NCBI GenBank assembly: GCA_045603485.1
Contig: JAZUMF010000080.1
Span: forward strand, 1-26,704
DNA length: 26,704 nt
Reading direction: 5' to 3'
DNA from: RGIG5952 sp045603485
GTDB lineage: Bacteria; Verrucomicrobiota; Kiritimatiellia; RFP12; JAAYLN01
The notes under the pieces were generated by a model. It had not been told where the DNA came from, ran no database searches, and worked only from the letters and a program-made list of their open reading frames with translations. Below, piece after piece: positions 16,014-23,166 of the stretch (position 1 is the stretch's first letter; each line of letters begins with the position of its first letter). The position numbers and the translations under genes were made by a program.

Positions 16014-18446
16014 CTACTCAAAGTATCTGCGGTAAAAACGCTCTGTAGACCAGACATACCGCTCTAATGCTGTTGCTCGGGCTTCCTTGCCAAGCCTCTG
16101 ACGAAGAGCCTTGTCTTTTATTAGCAAGGACATTGCCCGTGCAATCTCTTCCGGGGTGTCCGCCTGGATTCCACCGCCATTGTCGAATTTTTCGACAAAA
16201 GGCGCAATTGAAGTATGGATTATCGGCAATTCTGTAAGCATTCCCTGAACTACCGTTTGCGAGAAGGTTTCTTTTATTCTTCCATCGCTTCCATTGCGCG
16301 ATGCGACAATCATAACATCCATATCCCTCAAAAATGACGGGATTGTGCTCATAGGAGTCCATGGATGGCTTACCACTTCTTCGGGCAAAGACAGGGTGCT
16401 GTTTTCCGGCAGTGACTTAATATGGAGTTTAATCACAGAGCGGTCGTCGGGAGAGAGCATTCCGAGGGCTTCAATCACAGTATCCGCCCCCTTCCACTCG
16501 CTCGTCATATCACCCAAAAGACAGAAATTGACCTTTTCATCATCGCCATCACCTTCCCTTGGATAAAACCCATCAGCGGCAGTTATCCCATAATCGGAAG
16601 CCACATTTGCGATGGGAGCGTAATTCTTGAAATCATCGGCGATAGTCTTGCATACGCAAACGATGTGACCCTTTATCTTTGCGACCATGCGGGCAAACGC
16701 TTTAGATGGCAGCTTATGTGCCAAAACAACCATCTGCTCACAGACCTTAAGCCTGTGAATTAGGCAAATCGCCATTGAAAGACCGTTTGCGTCATTTGCG
16801 ACAAAGAGACTTCTGATTTTACCGCACGCTCTTGATTCTGATGCAACGGCAATACCTGCACCGAATGCGGTCAATGCGGGAATACACATATTGGAAATCG
16901 TATAAAGCTTTACATTATCAAGCTTCGGGATTCTCTCGCGAAAAACCGGCTCCCAAGTCTTATCAATCGGTAAGAATACAGACTTTCCAAGATCAGCAAG
17001 GTCTCTTACAAGATTCAAGTTGAATATTTCGACACCGCGCAGCTTGTCTTTATCGTCGTACGGCTTTATGAAATTCTTTTCAAGAAAGGCTATTTCACTT
17101 CTCCTGCCGTTGCCATGATTAAGATAAAATGGGCTTGCTAACCCCATGGTTATAGAATAAAGCAAAACCTCGGCGGCATCTGCAAGATTATATTCAACTA
17201 GGCCAAATAGAATCAAGGCTAGAATCGGACCTACCATTGAGGCGGAACCTCCAAGAGAAGAACCCGATGCCCGCCTTGCAGAGACAAGCGATGACAGCAT
17301 CCAGAAGAGCCATGCGCAGACTCCCAAATAACCGAAATCAACAAAAGCCTGAAGCGGCGTCGAATGGACATGAGTACGATGGGGCTCTATATTTTTATCG
17401 ATGCTCTCCATTTTTTTGGAAGTCAAAGCTCGGAAGCCTATCCCAAATGGGTGCTCCTTATGAAGCTCCGGGACAATCTTTGTCCACATCAACATTCTGC
17501 CACCGTTTGAGGAATCGAATTCCTGCGGCAATACAGAAAACCTCTGTCTCGCACTAGGAACGGCGAAAATGGCGCCGACAAGACACGCTACTAAAAGAAG
17601 CGTCCGCCAAATGTTTATTCTGCGAGCGAGAATAAAAAACGAGACTGCGACTGTAGCCAGCAGCGGTCCGCGCTTGCATGTAACGATAAGCCCCAGCATG
17701 ATTATTGCCAAGATGGCAGTCTTCACAGGGCGACGCAAATTTGTAACCTTCGGAAAGAGCCCCAATGCCACAATAAAAGCAACCATCAAACGCTGCGAAT
17801 CATCCATCGAGCCTGAAGCAAGCATTCCAAGATAAAAACTCGGCGGGCGACCGATATCCAAAGGAAAACCGCGTGCAATTGTCCAAGCATCATTGTACAG
17901 CCAATCACAAACGGCTCCATCAAGACCTATTGCGGAAAAAACCTGATAAAGAAAGAGAGGAAATCCCGTTGCGGTCGAAGAAGTCATTGGATTGGGATAC
18001 GCAATCTGAAGCCAGGCCTTAAGCGGATTTCCAACTATAACTATAAGGGAGAGCAATATCGCCCCTGAGACAAGTACCTTTAATGTCTTTTCCATTCTTT
18101 CGCGATTTGTTATCATCGCCGCAGTTATTGGAATAGCGATATACCATACAAGCTTCGTTATCTTTCCAAGCCCCTTTTTAGGCACCAAAAGGGGATCGTC
18201 CAGTGCAGTTACCGCGACAAGCGACACCAGCAGCGCTACAGCAAGATATGTAAGCCAACCAAATGTCGGAGCCGTAATACAAAACCTCTTACGATTTTCC
18301 TTGCTCGCAACAAGGCAAACTAAAGTCACAACCAGCATCAAGCGAGCAACCGGCGTTGAAATCATTGCCGAAAAGACGAACGCCAAAAAAGACGCCCAGA
18401 CAGGATCACCGCAAAAGGCCTCTTTAATCTTACGGATCAAACTCAT
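16014..18446 (-). CDS. fusion of O-antigen ligase/polymerase-like membrane domain with a GT4-type glycosyltransferase
   Basis: This 810-aa protein joins two units in one frame. Residues about 1-430 form a polytopic domain with roughly 10-12 membrane segments. In it a large external loop includes GRMLMWTKIVPELHKEHPFGIGF and HVHSTPLQAFVDFGYLG, the Wzy_C/WaaL signature of O-antigen ligases and polymerases. From about residue 450 a soluble GT-B-like domain follows, including FCLLGDMTSEWKGADTVIEAL, the family-4 acidic region KETFSQTVVQGMLTELPII, and a C-terminal RYVWSTERFYRRYF. The ATG at 18446 has AAGGG 6 bases upstream; GTG at 18449 is the alternative. The gene begins 9 bases after the GH78 stop. 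It probably extends and ligates or polymerises a surface glycan, but the soluble domain would face the cytoplasm and the ligase site the periplasm. Confidence 0.85.
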   Translation of the reverse strand: MSLIRKIKEAFCGDPVWASFLAFVFSAMISTPVARLMLVVTLVCLVASKENRKRFCITAPTFGWLTYLAVALLVSLVAVTALDDPLLVPKKGLGKITKLVWYIAIPITAAMITNRERMEKTLKVLVSGAILLSLIVIVGNPLKAWLQIAYPNPMTSSTATGFPLFLYQVFSAIGLDGAVCDWLYNDAWTIARGFPLDIGRPPSFYLGMLASGSMDDSQRLMVAFIVALGLFPKVTNLRRPVKTAILAIIMLGLIVTCKRGPLLATVAVSFFILARRINIWRTLLLVACLVGAIFAVPSARQRFSVLPQEFDSSNGGRMLMWTKIVPELHKEHPFGIGFRALTSKKMESIDKNIEPHRTHVHSTPLQAFVDFGYLGVCAWLFWMLSSLVSARRASGSSLGGSASMVGPILALILFGLVEYNLADAAEVLLYSITMGLASPFYLNHGNGRRSEIAFLEKNFIKPYDDKDKLRGVEIFNLNLVRDLADLGKSVFLPIDKTWEPVFRERIPKLDNVKLYTISNMCIPALTAFGAGIAVASESRACGKIRSLFVANDANGLSMAICLIHRLKVCEQMVVLAHKLPSKAFARMVAKIKGHIVCVCKTIADDFKNYAPIANVASDYGITAADGFYPREGDGDDEKVNFCLLGDMTSEWKGADTVIEALGMLSPDDRSVIKLHIKSLPENSTLSLPEEVVSHPWTPMSTIPSFLRDMDVMIVASRNGSDGRIKETFSQTVVQGMLTELPIIHTSIAPFVEKFDNGGGIQADTPEEIARAMSLLIKDKALRQRLGKEARATALERYVWSTERFYRRYFE

Positions 18447-18455
18447 CACAAACCC

Positions 18456-20675
18456 TTATGCTAATTGAATTACAAAACTATTGCGCCCCGCGTTAAGACA
18501 ACGCTCTTCCCCCGAATAGGCGAAAGTAGCATCGACACCGTCCGGAATAAATATTTCAACATTGACGACACCTTCCGACTGGGTATAATTAACCGAAACC
18601 TCACCAGAAGGAATCGTGCGTTTGCCGCGAATACTTGGTAGCCTTGGACTGAAATGAGGTGCAATCAGAACCTTCTCAAAACCCGCCGAATCATAAGGCT
18701 GACGAATTCCCAACAGGTAATCGAAGATAACGCTACTGGCAGCGCCAAACATAGGATGATTATGCGAACGCTCCCAATGTGATAACGGCCAATTCTCCCA
18801 AAGTGTCGTAGCGCCTCTTTTTCGCATTCCCTCAAATGATGTTTCAGCCTTTGAAAGAAGCAGGTCCAGCGCAACCTCCCCATCGCCCCGCTCAAAAAGA
18901 AGATTTGCAATAAGGTTCGTCGCGCAAATTCCAGTATCAAACGCTCCAGCCTCCTGACAATATACAACAAAATTACCGTAGGTCTTGGGCATATCAATTC
19001 CCATATCAACGGCAAAAGCATTCGCGCCCTGTACATTGCCCACATAGTTCTGGTCAAAGATATTCAGATAGGCGGCCTTAGTTGCCGCTTGCCGTTCCGC
19101 CAAACGCGCCTCAAGCATCGGTATGTCGCCATCCATGCCAATCTTGCCTGCGATTTCAATTACGCGCTTGAGGGATTTTGCGTAATAGTAATTGTTTACA
19201 AGCGGTGCAGGAATGGCTATTCGCTTAACGGCACACCAATCACCCAGACACCACTTACCGGGCATATCTGATGTCACAAGCTTAAAGTCAGAATGCTCCT
19301 CCAAAAAATCAAAATACTTAAGCATCTGCGGATAAAGACGCTTAGCAGGCTCTATATCGCCATACTGTTTGTAATATTCGTATGGCACCTCAACTATCGC
19401 GCAGCCCCATGCGCCAGGGCCACCTCCCGCATCAACATAAGGTGCCGTATATTGGACATGCCCTGAAACAGAATCCTGGCAATCGGCTATATCCTCAATC
19501 CACTTGCGATAAAAAGCCATTGCATCAAGCATCGTCATAGCCGCATGGGCGCAAAGCTCGCCATCGCCGGTATAGCCCTTACGCTCAATATGCGGACAGT
19601 CTGAAGGGATACCCGCATGCATATTGCAAAGCTGAGTATTCACAAATGCCTCGTACAGCCAATCAAGAGTTGCATTACCCGAACAGAACTCAGAATTAAC
19701 CGAGACATCAGAGTGGACAAACGCTACCGAAAGAACCTCAGCATCGCCCTCCACTCTAAAATAGCGGAAGGCATACCATGTGAAATGGCTGTGAGCAATA
19801 CGCTCTTTCCCGTCAGAAACAACTGAGAAATGCTGTCCCCATCCATATCTTTTATAGTCGATAGAGCCATCCTCCAATAGCTCCTCCGCCATAAATACCG
19901 AAACACTCTCGCCTGTGGGAGATGAAATCTTCAAAATCGGAAAGCCCGTAATCTCCTTACCGACATCATATATCCTCGCACCGTCGGAATCGCATGAAAT
20001 AAGAGCTGGAGTAATTGATTCACAAAGACGATCAGTAGGGCAATCGGTAAAAAGATAATCGGTGTCAAGCGGTTCAACCTCAACAGCATTGCTCCATAAA
20101 GTATCGTCAAAGCCACGCCCAAAAGCAGCATCATCAAAGCCGCGATAATCATGACACTCGTGCGTCGTAAGACAATAAGTCTTAATAAAGCTATCGCCAA
20201 TCTTGTCATCTGCAGATGAGACAAAATCATGCTCGCCAGCCTCATCCTCGACCATTATTCGATAAATAGCCTTAGGAGCCCCATAATAGGCATATTCGTA
20301 AGTATACCAACCGCCACCAAAGTGAAGAGCGATAACATTCTCTCCGTCCTGAAGCATATCGGAAATATCATATTCGGGAACATAAAGACGATGACCTGTC
20401 AACAACTCGTCCTTCGGCGTATTGCCACGAGGCTCATAATCTGTTGAATGCGGCAAATAAAAATCACTTGATACGCGATTGCCGTTGATATAACACTCAA
20501 AGAAACCAAGACCAACTACACGAAGAGACGCTCTCTTAACACCCGTAACCGAAAAACATGATCGGAGAATTGGAAAATTTGGAAGCCCTCCTGCATCTAA
20601 AGTACGAGGATTCCCGTCTTGATAAATCCCAGCCGACACCCATTTGGCTGCTCCAAACATCTCAAAAATTGTCAT
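18456..20675 (-). CDS. GH78 alpha-L-rhamnosidase-like glycosidase, cytoplasmic
   Basis: This is a 739-aa inverting glycosidase of the GH78 type. N-terminal beta-sandwich domains (residues about 30-330) contain the accessory-domain block GLGFFECYINGNRV and WYAFRYFRVEG. The (alpha/alpha)6 catalytic domain has SDCPHIERKGYTGDG, with D359, E364 (probable general acid) and D371. It also contains the GATTLWENW motif with E627 (probable general base) and NHPMFG with H640. A C-terminal beta domain ends the protein. There is no signal peptide, so it should act on imported oligosaccharides. The second acid motif reads HIERKGYTGD where many rhamnosidases have RDERLGWTGD, so the sugar may not be plain rhamnose. 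It is divergent from the GH2 gene and overlaps no neighbour. Confidence 0.9.
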   Translation of the reverse strand: MTIFEMFGAAKWVSAGIYQDGNPRTLDAGGLPNFPILRSCFSVTGVKRASLRVVGLGFFECYINGNRVSSDFYLPHSTDYEPRGNTPKDELLTGHRLYVPEYDISDMLQDGENVIALHFGGGWYTYEYAYYGAPKAIYRIMVEDEAGEHDFVSSADDKIGDSFIKTYCLTTHECHDYRGFDDAAFGRGFDDTLWSNAVEVEPLDTDYLFTDCPTDRLCESITPALISCDSDGARIYDVGKEITGFPILKISSPTGESVSVFMAEELLEDGSIDYKRYGWGQHFSVVSDGKERIAHSHFTWYAFRYFRVEGDAEVLSVAFVHSDVSVNSEFCSGNATLDWLYEAFVNTQLCNMHAGIPSDCPHIERKGYTGDGELCAHAAMTMLDAMAFYRKWIEDIADCQDSVSGHVQYTAPYVDAGGGPGAWGCAIVEVPYEYYKQYGDIEPAKRLYPQMLKYFDFLEEHSDFKLVTSDMPGKWCLGDWCAVKRIAIPAPLVNNYYYAKSLKRVIEIAGKIGMDGDIPMLEARLAERQAATKAAYLNIFDQNYVGNVQGANAFAVDMGIDMPKTYGNFVVYCQEAGAFDTGICATNLIANLLFERGDGEVALDLLLSKAETSFEGMRKRGATTLWENWPLSHWERSHNHPMFGAASSVIFDYLLGIRQPYDSAGFEKVLIAPHFSPRLPSIRGKRTIPSGEVSVNYTQSEGVVNVEIFIPDGVDATFAYSGEERCLNAGRNSFVIQLA

Positions 20676-20751
20676 TGTCCTATCCTACATATAAAAACAA
20701 ACTACTCAAGTAGTATACCATTATTGGCCAGTTTTGTGATAGACTTATTTC
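20676..20751. promoter_or_regulatory. divergent promoter region between GH78 and GH2 genes
   Basis: This is the only space for promoters of both glycosidases. ACTACT-CA-AGTAGT, a 14-base inverted repeat (20701-20714), could be an operator. On the minus strand a TATACT -10-like box (20713-20718) lies about 37 bases before the GH78 ATG. On the plus strand TAGACT (20740-20745) lies only 6 bases before the GH2 ATG. A TTGGCC element is at 20724-20729. No good -35 box is seen on either strand. Confidence 0.45.
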
Positions 20752-22557
20752 ATGAAAAAAGATGACATAATTCCTCGCAAAGAGTACCCCAGACCTCAAT
20801 TTCAACGCAAATCCTGGTTAAACCTCAATGGACAGTGGGACTTCTCAATCGACAGTGGCAATTCTGGCCTAGACCGAGAACTGCCATCTCACCCTGAATT
20901 ATTCACCTCATCTATCATAGTTCCGTTCTGTCCCGAGTCTCTCTTGTCAGGCGTATGCAACAAAGACTTCATGGAATCGGTCTTTTACCATCGTAAAGTG
21001 ACCTTCCCCAAAAGTTTTGATAAAAAACGCATTTTACTCCACTTCGGTGCAGTGGATTGGCATTCTAGAATATGGATCGACGGCGAAGTTGCCGGTGAAC
21101 ATCGGGGAGGCAGCGCCCCATTCTCATTAGACATAACAAAGTATGCAAAGCCGGGTATGGCGCAATCGTTAGTGGTCCATGCACTCGATCACAACAAATC
21201 ATGGGAACAAGGCCTAGGCAAGCAAAGTCGCAATTACTACTCATCTGCTTGCACATATACACGAACAACAGGTATCTGGCAGACAGTTTGGGCTGAAGCC
21301 GTAAATTTTGATGCCCTTAAAAGTTGTGATATAACACCGAATCCCGACGCAAAGCAAGTGGTTCTAACACCACACTTTTATACCACGCCAAAAGACTCAA
21401 CGCTTCATATCGTAATAACTGAAAACAAAAAAACGGTTGCCGATAAAAAATATACGGCGTCGTCAGGCATTCCCCTAGCGATAGATATTCCAAACCCGAT
21501 AGAATGGTCGCCCTCAAAGCCATTTCTCTATGACATAAAACTAAAAGTCGAAAATAACGGAAAACTCATAGACGAAGTCAACAGTTACTTCGCAATGAGA
21601 AAAGTTTCAATAGAAGGCAACCGCATTTTACTCAACAACAAACCGATATTCCTGCGCTTTGTCCTAGATCAAGGCTTCTACAAAGAGGGAATCTGGACTG
21701 CCCCGTCAGACAAAGAGCTCAAAGCAGACATCGAAAGATCGATGGCCGCAGGCTTTAATGGCGCAAGACTCCATCAAAAAGTTTTTGAAGACCGCTTCCA
21801 CTATTGGGCCGACAAGCTTGGATACCTTACATGGGCGGAATATCCAAGTGGAGGCTTTAGCTGCCTCGACCCGACAGGACAGCGAAACTTCCTGGAAGAA
21901 TGGGGCAATATCGTTACATATTTGAAAAACCATCCCTCAATCATAGGCTGGTCACCGCTAAATGAAACAACTGAGAACAACATAGGTGATGCGGCGGCAC
22001 CATGGGAAAAAGAAGGCAACCCCATGATTCGAGAATATCGCCTCTTCATCCGCAATGTTGCGAATCTCACCCGCTCGCTTGACCCATCACGCCCTGTCAA
22101 CGATTCAAGCGGATGGATTCATGCCGATACAGACCTATGGACAGTCCATAACTACCTAGACGATGCAAAAGAGCTTCACGATTGGCTATGTCCCAAAGAC
22201 GCCCCCGTTGCAGCACGATTCCCCCGTTTTGAAACCTCCTATTATTCAGGCCAACCATATCTCATAGATGAATGGGGCGGCGTCAGATACATCCGCAAAG
22301 AAGATCGCGAGGGCGATAATCAAGGATGGGGCTATGGCAAAAGAAAAATCGAAACACCAGACGATTATCTAACCTGCCTAAGCGAAATGACCGAAATGTT
22401 TGCCAAAACGCCAAACCTATCAGGCTGGTGCTTTACCCAGCTGACCGACATCGAGCAAGAACAAAATGGTGTCTATACCTACACAAGAAAAGCGAAAGTA
22501 CCCCTCACCCAACTCGCAAAAGTATTTTCAGTAAAACCCGAATGGAGTATTTGGTAA
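20752..22557 (+). CDS. GH2 family beta-glycosidase, cytoplasmic
   Basis: This is a retaining glycosidase of the GH2 clan (beta-galactosidase, glucuronidase, mannosidase group), 601 aa, shorter than LacZ. Residues about 20-180 form the jelly-roll sugar-binding domain (LNLNGQWDFSID, GAVDWHSRIWIDGEVAGEHRGG). About 185-285 is an immunoglobulin-like domain. The rest is the TIM barrel, with GFNGARLHQKVFEDRFHYWADKLGYL, the acid/base N404-E405 in SPLNETTEN and the nucleophile E507 in YLIDEWGG. There is no signal peptide. No clear Shine-Dalgarno sequence precedes the ATG. The gene is more A+T-rich than the chaperone block. The substrate cannot be fixed from these motifs. Confidence 0.92.
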   Translation: MKKDDIIPRKEYPRPQFQRKSWLNLNGQWDFSIDSGNSGLDRELPSHPELFTSSIIVPFCPESLLSGVCNKDFMESVFYHRKVTFPKSFDKKRILLHFGAVDWHSRIWIDGEVAGEHRGGSAPFSLDITKYAKPGMAQSLVVHALDHNKSWEQGLGKQSRNYYSSACTYTRTTGIWQTVWAEAVNFDALKSCDITPNPDAKQVVLTPHFYTTPKDSTLHIVITENKKTVADKKYTASSGIPLAIDIPNPIEWSPSKPFLYDIKLKVENNGKLIDEVNSYFAMRKVSIEGNRILLNNKPIFLRFVLDQGFYKEGIWTAPSDKELKADIERSMAAGFNGARLHQKVFEDRFHYWADKLGYLTWAEYPSGGFSCLDPTGQRNFLEEWGNIVTYLKNHPSIIGWSPLNETTENNIGDAAAPWEKEGNPMIREYRLFIRNVANLTRSLDPSRPVNDSSGWIHADTDLWTVHNYLDDAKELHDWLCPKDAPVAARFPRFETSYYSGQPYLIDEWGGVRYIRKEDREGDNQGWGYGKRKIETPDDYLTCLSEMTEMFAKTPNLSGWCFTQLTDIEQEQNGVYTYTRKAKVPLTQLAKVFSVKPEWSIW

Positions 22558-22618
22558 TTTCAAAAATTATCAGCAATCCCAGCACCACCGTACCCAATTC
22601 GGTGTCAGACTATTACTA

Positions 22619-22647
22619 TTGACATAACGACATCCGTCGGCTATACT
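22619..22647 (+). promoter_or_regulatory. promoter-like pair in repeat copy 1 (TTGACA-N17-TATACT)
   Basis: This is a consensus -35 box, a 17-base spacer and a near-consensus -10 box on the plus strand, inside the first unit of the tandem duplication. It points towards the 3' end of the DtxR-like gene, so any transcript would be antisense to it. Confidence 0.5.
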
Positions 22648-22658
22648 AACACGCTTAT

Positions 22659-22724
22659 TTATTTCGCTAAAAACTTGCGGAAGCAATCAATAGTTTCGGC
22701 ACTGAGAATATGCTCCATTGAGCA
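22659..22724 (-). pseudogene. duplicated 3' fragment of the DtxR-like gene
   Basis: This 66-base stretch is a copy of the last 21 codons and stop of the regulator at 22795-23151, left downstream by the 136-bp tandem duplication. It encodes the same residues from the metal-ligand cysteine onwards (CSMEHILSAETIDCFRKFLA) but has no start and lies after the real stop codon. Confidence 0.85.
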
Positions 22725-22754
22725 AGTACCCAATGCGGTGTCAGACTATTACTA

Positions 22755-22783
22755 TTGACATAACAACAGCCGACGGCTATACT
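22755..22783 (+). promoter_or_regulatory. promoter-like pair in repeat copy 2 (TTGACA-N17-TATACT)
   Basis: It has the same arrangement as the copy 136 bases upstream. A transcript would start near 22790, at the stop codon of the DtxR-like gene, and run antisense through it. The spacer differs from copy 1 at three positions and contains AGCCG-A-CGGCT, a perfect small palindrome in this copy only. Confidence 0.5.
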
Positions 22784-22794
22784 AACACGCTTAT

Positions 22795-23151
22795 TTATTT
22801 CGCTAAAAACTTGCGGAAACAATCAATAGTTTCGGCACTGAGAATATGCTCCATTGAGCAGGCATCGTTCTCTGCAATATTTTCAGGAACACCCAATGAG
22901 ATTAAAAATTGCTTCAAAGTCAGATGCCGCTCATAAACCTTCTTGGCAACAGCTATTCCCTCTACCGTAAGAACAAGCTCATGGTATTTCTCATACTGCA
23001 CCAACTCAAGCCTTGCAAGCTCTTTGACAGCATTATTGACGCTAGGCATCTTAACGCCAAGCATTTTAGCGACATCAACAACACGGGCATTTCCATCCTG
23101 CTGAGACAGACGATAGATTGCTTCCAAATAATCTTCAAGACTCTTAGTCAT
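22795..23151 (-). CDS. DtxR/MntR-family metal-dependent transcriptional regulator, short form
   Basis: This is a 118-aa metalloregulator: an N-terminal winged helix (about residues 5-65, VVDVAKMLGVKMPSVNNAVKEL as the recognition part) and a helical dimerisation/metal domain (70-118). It lacks the C-terminal SH3-like domain, as MntR does. By family position the metal ligands are D7, E10, H76, C98, E101 and H102. D7 and E10 are MntR-like, whereas C98 matches the iron-type cysteine of DtxR. Metal choice (Mn or Fe) is therefore open. The ribosome site is weak. The gene begins 15 bases after the antiporter stop and is probably in its operon. Its 3' end has been tandemly duplicated downstream. Confidence 0.9.
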   Translation of the reverse strand: MTKSLEDYLEAIYRLSQQDGNARVVDVAKMLGVKMPSVNNAVKELARLELVQYEKYHELVLTVEGIAVAKKVYERHLTLKQFLISLGVPENIAENDACSMEHILSAETIDCFRKFLAK

Positions 23152-23166
23152 ATCTATGCTTTATTC

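Larger units (their letters stand above)
22590..22860. repeat. 136-bp tandem duplication covering a promoter-like repeat and the dtxR-like 3' end
   Basis: Positions 22590-22724 and 22726-22860 match at 130 of 135 positions, with a period of 136. Differences are at 22599/22735, 22629/22765, 22633/22769, 22637/22773 and 22683/22819. The unit contains a repeat-family element (TGTCA...TTGACA...TATACT) and the last 21 codons plus stop of the DtxR-like gene. The one difference inside the coding part is synonymous (TGT/TGC). Confidence 0.95.
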
